64,000 nucleotides of DNA, taken from positions 63,557,141-63,621,140 of the forward strand of contig CM055100.1 in the NCBI GenBank assembly GCA_029204225.1. Direction: 5' to 3'. This DNA is from Diphasiastrum complanatum. Its lineage: Eukaryota > Streptophyta > Lycopodiopsida > Lycopodiales > Lycopodiaceae. Positions 54,372 through 64,000 of this stretch are shown piece after piece; within the stretch, counting starts at the first letter, position 1, and the number at the start of each line of letters is the position of its first letter. Made by a program: the position numbers and the translations under genes. Below the pieces are notes generated by a model. That model had not been told where the DNA came from. It was given only the letters and a program-made list of their open reading frames with translations, and made no database searches.

Positions 54372-54512
54372 TGTCGGAGATCGATGGGATACTATGGTAT
54401 CGGATTAGTAGAACTATGATTATACAAGAAGCTCTGATATCATGTCGGAAATCGGTGGGATACTATGGTATCGGATTAGTAGAACTCTGATTATAACAGA
54501 AGCTCTGATACC
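54372..54512 (-). repeat. 71-bp tandem repeat carrying a copia primer-binding site
   Basis: Units start TGTCGG(A/G)(A/G)ATCG at 54372 and 54443, and each is followed by (A)GAAGCTCTGATA(T/C)C, the complement of a TGGTATCAGAGC-type site. Between unit start and site are only 55-56 bp with TGT..ACA ends, so this is either a very short LTR pair or a duplicated LTR-end/leader junction. Confidence 0.6.
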
Positions 54513-55010
54513 TTGAAGAACTTGAATGCTTCTGATTTGTTCATCAGAAAATAAGTAGCAGTCCTTTAAGAGAAGTCATCGATGAATGTTAGGAAATAGA
54601 GAGCTCCCCCTGTCGAAGCAGTCTGCATTGGGCCACAAATGTCGCTATGTACAAGATCAAGCAAACCTTTGGACGTATGAATTGAATAAAAAATAAAAGG
54701 ACTTCTAGCACGCTTGCTGATAATACAGCTTTCACATGGAGAAGTTGGTTTGCTAACAAAAGGAAGAACTTGCACTAGATTCTGAGTCGACATTTGCTGA
54801 ATACTATTGAAGTTAAGATGGCCTAATCTGAAATGCCAAAGCATATTAGTTGATTCAGAAGTGGATGTATGAAGAGCTTGACTATAAGAAAAATAGCAGT
54901 GGCTGAGTTTGTATAGATAGCCGCTTCTTCTCTCGAAAGCTAAAACTCTTTGAGACTTGTCAAGAATTGTGCAGAAAGAGTTTTATTGACGTCTCTATAG
55001 CCCCCGAGGG
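54513..55010 (-). pseudogene. Ty1/copia pre-integrase/integrase fragment
   Basis: The minus strand reads MLWHFRLGHLNFNSIQQMST, CESCIISKRARSPF, HSDICGPMQTAS and FLTFIDDFS (54844-54566), the GAG-pre-integrase zinc domain and the start of the integrase core. The reading frame shifts after FIDDFS and continues NKSEAFKFFK before being cut at a primer-binding-site-like sequence (54512). Confidence 0.8.
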
Positions 55011-55570
55011 TGCATTAGACCAGAAAAAATTGTACAATGTGTTGGTAGCTTAGTCCATGAGCAGACGTGTGAAAAAACAGGAAATGAAAACATGACAGAA
55101 GTAAGTGACTCATCAAAGCCCACAACTGGGGCCAAGTAAAACACAGAAAGAAATAGTTGTAAGAAAGACATGGCAAGCTGGCAGAGAAAAATATGAATGT
55201 CCACAACCCGGGCCAGACATTGCCGCCACAGTGAAATCTAAGAAACATGGATAAAGTGCCCACAACCCATGGCCAGGTAAAGAAGGTATCTACGAGGCCT
55301 AGGTGGCTGTGTAGGAATGTCGATCTCGTCATCAAACTCAGAATGATGAATCTGGTGAAAGAAGTCCGTGATAGCAGATTGGCGGAAAAAAAGTAGGGTC
55401 TTTTCTCTCGAGTAGTATTGATTAAATATCCATATTCCGTGGATGTGAAATCAACTTGGATCTCTTTTTATGGAAAAAGATCTAGCTGATTCTTCAAAAA
55501 AAATCCGACTTCATTCCAAGGGCATTTCATTTTACTCGGTTAACCACTACGGAACTTTGACTCTTGCCAG
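55011..55570. other. No gene recognised
   Basis: Open on the minus strand (55335-55015) but without recognisable motifs. It lies between a copia fragment and a LINE tail. Confidence 0.4.
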
Positions 55571-56253
55571 CTAAACAGTAGGCAACGACGGGGAAAGCAA
55601 GGAGTCTCGTAGGAGCAGCATCTCACGAAGCATCAGACCCAGGCAACGCTGATCAGGGTAGTGCATGAATGACCGTAGTGAATGTGGCCCATCCATGTAC
55701 AAGCAATAGTACCTCCCACGTATCTCATAATAAACTGGGCAGTGGAGGAGGAAGTGGCTCTCGTCCTCAGTCTCATGAATAGTGCAAAGAGTACAAATGC
55801 GCTCCTCTCGTGGAATGTCAGCCGCTCGTCCCGTCTCTATACGCAATTGATGTGAGGAAAATCTAAGCTGGCCGATGTGATATCGTAGTGCATGAGACAG
55901 AGGCTATTAAAGGTACTGTGGGAGTACTGGCGATCCCGAGGAGTCCAGATGAGGAAAGTGTGTCTCGTAATAAGGTTGGCAGACAACCCTAGTAGGAAAG
56001 GAAGACCAATGGTGCTGCATGTATCTGCGGTGCAGGTATCGCTGGATATAGTCGTGAGTACCGCAGGGGAGATCATCAATGGAGACACCAAAGGCCTGTA
56101 GAAGACGAATGGCTGCCGCATACCAGGAATAAGGAACATCCCGTGAAGCCAGGGAGCGGGAGGACCTGCAGAGCGCATCCAGAAGAATGGGTGGAGCAGC
56201 AAACTTTGTGCAGAGGATGTCATGCGGCGTAGAGGACTTAGCCCTGATCATCC

Positions 56254-59025
56254 TGTTAGAGATCTAGACACCATAGGAGGGCAAACACTAATTGATCCAC
56301 CCAACCTTGCCAACTCCCTATATGGAGTAAGCCCCTCCTAGCCCAGTGTGAGGACTGGTAGCATGCATACTGCCAGGTATCGGCCATGTGGCACTGCCAT
56401 GGCCGACTGCACGTCGGCACCCAACGTGGGGCCCTATCTTGCAGACAGGGTCCCTAGGCTGTGTTAGGCCTGCCATGGCTATGGTCCGTGCCGGGGCACG
56501 CTACTCACACTGTCTTGCCCTGTCAGACGTCTACACTGGACACGTCCCTGACTATGGTATCTGACCTCCAGTGTTCTCTAGGGTTCGGCACTGGTTACAG
56601 GCTCATAACACTCCCTCCCCCTTATGAACAGTCTTGGTCCTCTAAGACAAAGTCTGGATAGCTTGCGAAGAACGTTGCCCCTTTCCCAAGTGACATTCTC
56701 AACAGGCTGATCCGACCACTTGATTAGATATTCTTGGTATAGAGTATGACGAGTCTACGTCTCTCTACTACTAAGGATCTCCTCTGGTTCATGTGGAAGT
56801 TGCTGAGAATCCAATGGGAGAACTAGAACACTGTCCCCTACCAGATTTTTAGATCTGGTTAAGGCTTTTCGTAACTGATTTACATGAAAAACTGGAAAAT
56901 CTTGCTGCTGCGTGGGGGTTCTAGTTCATAGGTGACCTCGCCTAGCCTCCTACTAATGGTAAAAGGACCACAATACCTATGAGACAATTTAGCACACACT
57001 CCTGATTTGAGGGTTTTAGAGTCAAGTGGGACTCGTGAGTAGACTTTCTCACCAGCAGAGAACTGCACATCCCGTTTGTGTGGATCTGCATAATGCATGG
57101 CCCGATCCTGGGATTGCCCGATGCTACTCTTACCATGTTCTCTTATCTGGTTTAGGTCTTCTAGAAAGTTTCTAGTCGCTTCAACTTTTTCTTGTTTAAA
57201 CCTTACTGTTGTGGGTGAGCGTGGCTGAAAATCATACATCAGCATGAATGGGCTGTATCCCGTAGCTGAATGTTTGGTACCGTTATAAGCAAAATCTAAT
57301 ATCGAGAGATATTCCTCCCAATTAATTTGCTTTTTGCTGACGTATGCACGAAGCATATCCTCTAGCACCTGATTTGCTCTTTCCGTTTGAGCGTCCGTCA
57401 GTAGTACTCATGTTTAGTTTAGTATGGAGATGATGGAATGCTGCCCTCCAAAAATTTCCATTAAACTTACTGTCCCGGTTGCTGACTATGCCGGAAGGGA
57501 GACCATATAATCTAAATAGCCCATCTATAAACTAACGGTTGTTTTAGTCAGGATAAAGTGAGCCATTTTGGTCAAACGGTCAACTGTGACCCAAATAGCG
57601 TCATTACCCTTTTGGGTCTTAGGCAGGTTTACTATGAAGGCCATGGAGATACTTTCCCAGTTACCAGCTGGAATATCTAAGGGCTGTAACAACCCTCCTG
57701 CCTTTAGACGCTCTGCTTTATTAACCTGACACTTCTGGCAACTAAGTACATACTGCTGGACGTCCTTTTTCATACTAGGCCAGAAGAATTGCCTCCGAAG
57801 AAGCTCATAAGTCTTTTGAATGCCTGGGTGCCCCGCACTAGCACTGTCATGACACTCATATAGGACCTGCTGCCTATTATTCTTTGAACTGGGGGCACAT
57901 ACTCTATCTCTATAGAGCAACTACTCATCCTGAATGGAATAATGTTTTCATTTGTATCCTTGAGACATCTAACCCTCAACCATTGCAGTTTGCTTGGGTA
58001 AATCAGGTTCTGAGTCCTCAACGTCATCTGACGTATACTCGGACTCATCATCCTCAACGGAAGCTGCCGTATACTTGGATGAACTGGCACCAGCCTCGGG
58101 AACTGGTTTTGAAGTCTGTAACTGTCTGCTCTGGATTGACCTCCAGATAGTAGAGAAGTAAGCATCATGCTGGCACTTCCCTCTCAAGGACTCAAGTAAC
58201 TCACTACGAATATGAGTAAAACTTAGCTCGTTTATCATAGGCATTCTACTAAGGGCATCTGCTACTGTGTTGAACTTCCCTCGTCTATATCTGATAGACA
58301 TATCAAACTCTTGCATTAACTTAGCCCAACGAGCTTTCCAACCTCTGAGCTCAGGCTGATTGCAAAGGTATTTGAGGCTTTCATGGTCTGTCAGGATTCA
58401 AATTTGGCACCATACAAATAATGCCTCCAAGTCTTAAGGGCATGTACTATCGAGAAGAGTTCCTTTTCATAGGCACTATACCTAGTCTGTGCTGGTTCGA
58501 GTTTCTTACTCTCGAACACAGCTGGTCGTCCATTCTGAGTTAGTACAACACCAACCGCAAAGTCACGGGCATCTCAAAATGGGTGGTTGGGACGACGACG
58601 TTTAAAACTGGTGCAGTAGTAAAGGTTGTTTTGAGAGCATCAAAGCTCTCCTGCTGTGCGGACACTAGTGTTAGAGATCTAGACACCATGGTAGGGCAAA
58701 CACTAACTGATCCACCCAGCCTTGCCAACTCCCTATATGGAGTAGGCCCCTCCTAGCCCAGTGTGAGGACTGGTAGCATGCATACTGCCAAGTGTCGGCC
58801 ACGTGGCATTGACGTGGCCGACTGCACGTCGACACCCAACGTGGGGCCCTATCCTGCAGACAAGGTCCCTAGGGTGTGTTAGGCCCGCCATGGCTATGGT
58901 CCGTGCCGAGGCACGCTACTCACATTGTCTTGCCTTCTCGGACGTGTACACCGGACATGCCCCTGACTATGGTATCTGACCTTCGGTGTTCTCTAGGGTT
59001 TGGCACTGGTTACAGGCTCGTAACA
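56254..59025 (-). mobile_element. Ty3/gypsy chromovirus element nested in LINE, 5' internal deletion
   Basis: LTRs 56254-56610 and 58669-59025 are each 357 bp (plus ends TGTTAGAGATC..TAACA) and closely similar. The CATCC target duplication lies at 56249-56253 and 59026-59030. A purine tract complementary to CTCCCTCCCCCTT (56611-56623) marks the 3' side. Minus-strand pol starts abruptly next to the 5' LTR in the RT connection (SAQQESFDALKTTF). It continues as RNase H (YRRGKFNTVADALSR, 58316-57969), integrase zinc and core (HPGIQKTYELLRRQFFWPSM, 57920-57525; 57368-56880 with HSATGYSPFMLMYD and LSHRYCGPFTISRRL) and a chromodomain (YQEYLIKWSDQPVENVTWE, about 56780-56700). Gag, protease, most of RT and the primer-binding site are missing, so the element must have been mobilised in trans or deleted after insertion. 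Confidence 0.92.
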
Positions 59026-59268
59026 CATCCTAGCAAGCATAAGTGCTTGAATGCGTGTAATAGTAGGCCAATCGTCCGTGGAAAGTCTTGGAAGCCATGT
59101 CTCGAAGCCGTACATAACAACAGGAGTGACAAGTGTATCAAAAAGATGGCAATGAGCACGCGGGTCGTGTATGTGGTGCAATGAACAACCTCTCTCCATC
59201 TGGACGAGTGCAACATGACCCAGCCTGACACGAGATATGGATGTCTGGCGAAAATGTAACTGTGGATC

Positions 59269-60553
59269 CAAAGCACTTCCTTTGTTGTTGTAGTGAGCGC
59301 CTTGTACTCAGCTTCACATGATGAGAGTGATACAGTATCTTGCTTTTTGGAAAGCCAAGATATCAAGTTTCCTCCAAGATATATGACATAAGCACTTGTA
59401 GATTTCCGATCTGCTCTATCACTTGCAAAATCCGAGTCAGAATAACCAATAATAGAAAGATCTTCACTTTTATATAATAAACCAAAATCAAAAGTTGAAG
59501 ATATATATCTAAGCACTCTCTTGGCCTTTTTCCAATGATAAATTGAATAGCCTGGCTCAACTTATGAACACTAAAGCTTATGTCAGGTCTAGTTATTGTG
59601 AGCCAAATTAAGGAGCCTATAAGACTTCTAAAAAGTGTGATGTCCTCGAAGGATCTTTCATCACCTTTGTTAGAGTCCTTTACATTTTGCTCCATAGGTG
59701 TTTCTATACTCTTACAATTCAACATATTGAACTTTTTTAACATTGAAAGAGCATACTTAGATTGACATATGAAAGCTTTATCTTTAAGAAAGTCAATCTC
59801 TAATCTTAGAATATAGTGTATTTTTCCAAGATCTTGCATCTTGAATTCTTTTCCAAGTGCAATCTTGGTTTCCTCAACTAACTTGATACAACTTCCTGTC
59901 AGAATGATATCATCAACATAAATAAGAAGGATGACAATATCTTTATCAAAAAACTTGACATTTAAGGAAGGATCATAGTTACTAAGATTAAATTCTAGTG
60001 ACTCAAGAAAGGTGTTAAGTCGAGAATACCATGACCTTGGGGCTTGCTTTAATCCATATAAACTTTTGAAGAGCAAGCAAACTTTTCCCTCATCATGGAT
60101 GAACCCAATAGGTTGATCCATATAGATCTCTTCTTCTAGATAGCCATTTAGAAATGCATTAGAAACATCTAGTTGAAGAATTTGCCAATTGAAAAAACAA
60201 GCAAGAGAAATTATGATTCTAATTGACACCATCTTTGCAACTGGGGCAAAGGTCTCCTCATAATCAAGTCCATATACTTGAGCAAATCCTTTAGCACAAA
60301 GCCTAGCCTTGTACTTGTTGATTGTGCCATCTTGATTATACTTGACTCGAAAAACCCATTTGCAACCAATGGTATGCTTGTTGGATGGAAGATCCACAAG
60401 TTCCCATGTATTATTGGCCATCAAAGCATCATATTCTTCCTTCATGGCAAGGTACCATTCCTTTGAGTTGATAGCATCATATACATCCTTCGGCTCCTCA
60501 TGAGAAATAAAATAGGCACAACTAGTGGAGTTGATTTCCACTTGCTTTTCTCT
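59269..60553 (-). pseudogene. Ty1/copia RT-RNase H fragment inside LINE ORF2
   Basis: The minus strand reads copia RT from its N-terminus (AMKEEYDALMANNTWELVDL, KARLCAKGFAQVYGLDYEET, LDVSNAFLNGYLEEEIYMDQ) through LLIYVDDIILTG to RNase H (SDSDFASDRADRKSTSAYV, SSCEAEYKAL). It stops in mid-RNase H at 59269. It has no LTR, integrase or Gag, and LINE coding resumes on both sides with only a few residues missing. Small frame changes near 59520-59360 separate RT from RNase H. Confidence 0.88.
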
Positions 60554-60688
60554 ATAGACAACCTCCACAGGTGCAGAGTCGTAGAAGAATCTGAAACCAC
60601 GCATAGTAAGTATGTTGGTGTGAAAAACCATGTTCTTCGTCTTGGCCAAGTTGACTTGGAGTTCCCATGTGCTACAAAATTTGTGCAA
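59363..60688 (-). CDS. Chimeric LINE-copia open frame (441 codons)
   Basis: This frame begins in LINE RT (FCSTWELQVNLAKTKNMVFH, RGFRFFYDSAPVEVV) and passes without a stop into copia RT at about residue 45-50. It is a junction artefact of the copia fragment lying inside the LINE, not a functional fusion: it joins the end of one RT to the whole of another and lacks domain ends. Copia RT catalytic YVDD is intact. Confidence 0.6.
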   Translation of the reverse strand: MHKFCSTWELQVNLAKTKNMVFHTNILTMRGFRFFYDSAPVEVVYREKQVEINSTSCAYFISHEEPKDVYDAINSKEWYLAMKEEYDALMANNTWELVDLPSNKHTIGCKWVFRVKYNQDGTINKYKARLCAKGFAQVYGLDYEETFAPVAKMVSIRIIISLACFFNWQILQLDVSNAFLNGYLEEEIYMDQPIGFIHDEGKVCLLFKSLYGLKQAPRSWYSRLNTFLESLEFNLSNYDPSLNVKFFDKDIVILLIYVDDIILTGSCIKLVEETKIALGKEFKMQDLGKIHYILRLEIDFLKDKAFICQSKYALSMLKKFNMLNCKSIETPMEQNVKDSNKGDERSFEDITLFRSLIGSLIWLTITRPDISFSVHKLSQAIQFIIGKRPRECLDIYLQLLILVYYIKVKIFLLLVILTRILQVIEQIGNLQVLMSYILEET

Positions 60689-61440
60689 AGCATCGAGGTG
60701 TCTCTGAAGCCCCTCACATCATCAGTACCATCAAGTATGCCAGGGGGCAGACATCTCCATCCTCCTCTCGTATGACTCTCTCAAGCTCATCAATATATAG
60801 GGCGAATAAAGTGGGTGAAAGAGGACATCCCTGCTTAACTCCAACAGTACTGCGAACTAGAAGAATCGGAACCATCTCTGAATCTAGCCAGGACTCTCTC
60901 ATACAGTGCCCGAAGTCGCTGATCAGCAAATGGCGAGGCATTGAATCAAAAGCTCTCATGAAATCCACGAAACAGCAACAAACTTTTCGCCAAGTGTGCT
61001 TGGCCTCCTCAATAATGCATCTCAGTGTGAAAATGTGATGGGCTCTAGAGTGTGTGCGTCTGAAACCCACTTGCCCCTCAACATAAAGACCATGATCTTC
61101 TGCATGTGAGCTAATGATCCTTTGAAGAACTGCTCCATACAGCTTTGCAAATGTGTGCCCCACCATAATGCCTGTAGTTTTCCACATTTGTAGGATCCCC
61201 TGCCTTGAGAATAGGATGCAATAGGTTCATGGACCAGGAAGATGGAAGGGAGTGCTGCGCAGAGTGGTTAAAGATATGAGCAAGAAAAGGGGCCAAAGTC
61301 TTAGCAACTGGTTTGACAAGGTCAATGGAGAGATTTTCGTGGTCCAAAGCTTTGTTGGGTTTCAAGCGACCGATGGCCTCCAATATGAGCTGTGGAGTAA
61401 AAAGCAAGACAGAAGTAGACAACGACAAGAGAGAGAGTTG

Positions 61441-62090
61441 TTGGAAAGAGGTGTGTAAAAGATAGGTCTAAAAGAATCGAATAAAAATAATTCGAATGAC
61501 AAGAAAGAAAACTTATAATGCGCAGCGGAGTAAACTATCTTCCTCTTTCTTCATGCATGACTACGCTTATCAATTTTGAGCAAAACAATAATGATAGAAA
61601 TCACGTTCGATCTTATAGTAACTAACTTTGAAATCATTAGTATTACAGTGATTACGTAGCCAAACTTTTTAGCATTGAATTATCAGACAAATACGCGAAG
61701 AATTACAAAAACGCATACATTCGGCAATAAGAAGATAGTATTGATTCAGTATGAAAGCGAAACAAATGTAAATGAGTACAAGAAGTTGCGGATTGAAGCC
61801 GCGTACTCTAAGCTATCTCTGAGCGGCTAAAATATAAGTCTGAATTAAGCGCAACTACTGATAAGCAATAAGCGCAATAGTAATCTCTCTAAAGAACTGA
61901 GCTAGAATGCTCAAGAGTGTTCAAGCTCGCAGGCTTGAGAGAGAGCTAAGTATTCAATACTTGATCTGAGAATTAAGATGTTGAAATATGAACAACTATT
62001 TATACTAAGCAATTAGGTCGTCAAATGCGGCTGCCAGTTGGCTGGAGTCTGCTGGCATTCATCCAGTTCTTCTCAGAAGTTGCTTGCTGA
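61441..62090. other. No gene recognised
   Basis: AT-rich; no LTR end, tRNA or ORF could be supported. It separates the 5'-truncated LINE from a GC-richer block. Confidence 0.4.
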
Positions 62091-62600
62091 TAAGCGGTGA
62101 CCAAGGTTGCATCCCGATTCGAACAGGTTGACTCGAACCGGCCGGTTAGAACCGATTCTTTGAGGTTCGGACCGCCGAGCCAGGTTCGAATTGGAAAATG
62201 GTTCGAACCTGTTTTTGCAACGCCCCCCAGCGGCGGGTCCGGGGGCCTCTTCATGATTTGGCCTTCCAACTCCCTGAGTGAAAACACACTTTTTGGTGTT
62301 TCGCACCCGAAACAGTCGGCAAACTACACACTCCAAATTTCTGAAACCATATGAAAATGCAGCCAGTTTTCTTAAACCATCTACTGATGTCCAGATTTCT
62401 AATCAATGTAGCCCGCAACCATCTGAAACCAAGCAACAGATCTGCATAACAATTGCTTTTTTGATATCCTTTCACATGATACCCATATTGGCAACTACAC
62501 AAAAAAAAAAAGAAATTTGCGTTCCGGGAAACCCTAATGGGAAATCCCGGATCGCGTTCCGGATCGCGTTCCGGAATGCGGACTGCAACCTTGCTCCTCA
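62091..62600. other. GC-rich block with repeated TTCGAAC words and a 12-bp tandem repeat
   Basis: Words related to GGTTCGAA(C/T) recur at about 62118, 62163, 62182 and 62201. GGATCGCGTTCC occurs twice in tandem at 62549-62572 with a partial third unit. No coding frame is convincing. Confidence 0.5.
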
Positions 62601-63141
62601 GTTATCTCAGCCACCATATCGGAAGAGAAATCTCGATACCAAAAAGCCCACAACATTAGAGTTCGCAGGATCCCGGATACACAGGATGCCTTGGCTGAAG
62701 CCAAACGCTTTCTCGACACCACTCTTGGGCACAGGACAGATGGACTAGATACCGCATGGAGGACCACTCGAGATGCAGCCACACTCATTATCCGTTTCAC
62801 CTCTCTAGAGGGTTGTCGAGATGCTTTGCGATGCAGAGCTAAGTTACGTGGTACCACTATCTATATGGACGATGACCTTACATATATCCAGGTGGAGGAG
62901 AGGCGTAAGGCCTTTCAGGTAGCCCGTGAGTCTGGCAGACGAGTCATTTACCACGATGGACGAGTGCGCTTTCTTGATAGCGCTCCTAGCAGCTCCCAGT
63001 GCTAGGTATTTGGGGTCCCCGGGTTTGGGATTGCCCCGGGGCCCCATCCACACCATCTCCGGATTGGAGTATGGAACTGCGATGGTATACACTCATTTAC
63101 TAGTCTTATATGCCTTTTGGCATGGAAAAGACATTAATAAA

Positions 63142-63150
<9 letters not shown>
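62601..63150 (+). pseudogene. LINE ORF1-like RNA-binding domain, 5'-truncated, with 3' tail
   Basis: Plus-strand coding at about 62625-63005 gives HNIRVRRIPDTQDALAEAKR, TLIIRFTSLEGCRDALRCRA and YMDDDLTYIQVEERRKAFQV, ending SGRRVIYHDGRVRFLD and TAG. The N-IRV.R(I/V)P start and the D-LT..Q...R......A(R/K)..G......DG pattern are those of an RRM-type LINE ORF1 protein. A short 3' region then contains AATAAAG before a (CT)n run. It is in the opposite orientation to the ORF2 copy on its left. Only the C-terminal domain remains. Confidence 0.6.

Positions 63151-63190
<40 letters not shown>
63146..63190. repeat. (CT)n microsatellite at LINE 3' end
   Basis: About 45 bp of CT directly after ATTAATAAAG. 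It may be the simple-repeat tail of the non-LTR element. Confidence 0.85.
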
Positions 63191-63192
<2 letters not shown>

Positions 63193-63264
63193 GGAGTCAG
63201 ATCTCTCTCTCTCAACTCTCGAGTGACGAGTATGAGATCTCTAATATCTATGTAGTACACCGGG

Positions 63265-63400
63265 TACCCTAAATTCTAAATTCTAATCTAGTTTCTAACC
63301 CTAACCGCTAACTTCTAACTCCTAAGTTCTAACTAGACTCTAGTAACTACTAACTCGGACTAACTCCTAAGTTCTAACTTCTAAGTAGCTACCCAGGTCC
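63265..63400. repeat. Degenerate telomere-like (C/T)CTAA array
   Basis: Units such as CCCTAA, TTCTAA, TCCTAA and GTTCTAACT repeat with a 6-8-nt spacing. They include TTCTAACCCTAACC, close to the plant telomere unit CCCTAAA but heavily mutated. Confidence 0.6.
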
Positions 63401-63439
63401 CACACCCCTCTCACAATGCCCAGGCCCCACATTGAAGCC

Positions 63440-63712
63440 CATCAAGATTCAACACACACACAATGTCACACACACACAAAATATCACACACAGTGCATAC
63501 AGTGCACACACACAATCACTCACACACACACACAAACACACACACACACACACACACACACAGTGCGCACACACACAATCTCAGTGCTCACACAAACTCA
63601 CAGTGCACACATCTCAAGACTCACACTGTACACACACACACAATATCATAATATCACACTCTTTCTCACACACAATCATTGATTCACTCACGCACACATC
63701 AAAAGAGTCAAG

Positions 63713-63743
<31 letters not shown>

Positions 63744-63881
63744 ATCACAATCACTCACACACACACACAAAATCTCAAGACACACACACACACACACACA
63801 ATATCACACCATTTTCTCTCTCTCTCTCTCTCTCACACACACGCACAATCTCAATGGCAAATGCACGCACACACACTACAC

Positions 63882-63955
<74 letters not shown>
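63440..63955. repeat. Compound (CA)n / (CT)n microsatellite field
   Basis: Repeated CACACA tracts with interspersed AATCTCA, AATATCA and CAGTGCACAC words run from 63440 to 63885, then (CT)n from about 63883 to 63954. His-Thr open frames here are artefacts. Confidence 0.95.
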
Positions 63956-63957
<2 letters not shown>

Positions 63958-64000
63958 GCGCGAATAGACGAACAGAGTCAGATCTCGTTCGAAAATTGTT

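Larger units (their letters stand above)
55571..61440 (-). pseudogene. LINE (non-LTR retrotransposon) ORF2 interrupted twice
   Basis: Three minus-strand segments read in order as one ORF2. 61440-60554 is reverse transcriptase: IGRLKPNKALDHENLSIDLV, YVEGQVGFRR, CCCFVDFMRAFDSMPR with the motif-A aspartate, GVKQGCPLSPTLFALYIDEL, and FCSTWELQVNLAKTKNMVFH. 59268-59031 is the post-RT region (SISRVRLGHVALVQMERGC, HDPRAHCHLFDTLV). 56253-55571 is the C-terminus (KSSTPHDILCTKF, RIETGRAADIPREERICTLC, HFLLHCPVYYEIRGRYYC). The YADD motif-C region near 60740 is scrambled by small deletions, so the copy was probably dead. The 5' end is truncated near 61440: endonuclease and ORF1 are absent. Confidence 0.85.

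Noticed and set aside
55380-55570. Possible organelle-derived sequence
   Set aside because: Composition is suggestive but no chloroplast or mitochondrial gene could be recognised.
63416-63682. His-Thr repeat protein
   Set aside because: Translation of a CA microsatellite.
1-64000. CRISPR arrays, bacterial operons, rRNA genes
   Set aside because: None seen; repeats are transposon or microsatellite in nature and the sequence is eukaryotic.

Overview
The window looks like a piece of a large, repeat-choked land-plant nuclear genome. Evidence: plant-type spliced genes with GT..AG introns; Ty3-type elements with a plant chromovirus-like integrase tail or chromodomain; Ty1/copia elements whose primer-binding sites match initiator-Met tRNA (TGGTATCAGAGC type); and introns of about 8 and 11 kb packed with retroelement debris. 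Such introns are common in gymnosperms, but I cannot fix the lineage from sequence alone.

Only two host genes are supported. (1) The 3' half of a protein phosphatase 4 regulatory subunit 3 gene (PP4R3/SMEK/PSY2 family) lies on the plus strand. I place eleven coding exons between 7013 and 32828; they sum to 1938 nt and stay in frame through every junction. The N-terminal exons are not visible and should lie upstream. (2) The first two coding exons of a plasma-membrane-type Qa-SNARE (syntaxin, SYP1-like) lie at 51457-51588 and 52491-52547, plus strand; later exons are not seen in the following 11.5 kb.

Nearly everything else is transposable. Region by region: 1-4990 holds broken Ty3 elements (minus RT/RNase H, plus Gag-protease, an LTR with W-box palindromes, plus protease-RT-RNase H). 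8869-17862, inside the 10.9-kb PP4R3 intron, holds a miniature LTR element with tRNA-like LTRs, two copia elements, a LINE tail, an internally deleted Ty3 element and a copia scrap ending in a (GA)n tract. 24440-27737, inside the 8.1-kb intron, holds a deleted Ty3 element. 32829-41650 is intergenic, with an orphan broken ORF, a hairpin and diverged tandem repeats. 41660-48950 has two related Ty3 fragments facing each other around a Ty3 element with an unexplained 1.9-kb reading frame. 53000-61440 is a stack of nested insertions: LINEs cut by a tRNA-bearing miniature element, by a copia pol fragment and by a Ty3 element, with target duplications giving the order. 62600-64000 is a LINE ORF1 tail followed by microsatellites and degenerate telomere-like sequence.

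The most interesting item is the miniature retrotransposon family at 8869-9354 and 53217-54070. Its 144-bp LTRs each contain a complete 72-nt tRNA-like cloverleaf with A- and B-box-like sequences. One copy has a clean 5-bp target duplication, and in both copies a copia LTR of one family has inserted into the same short internal domain.
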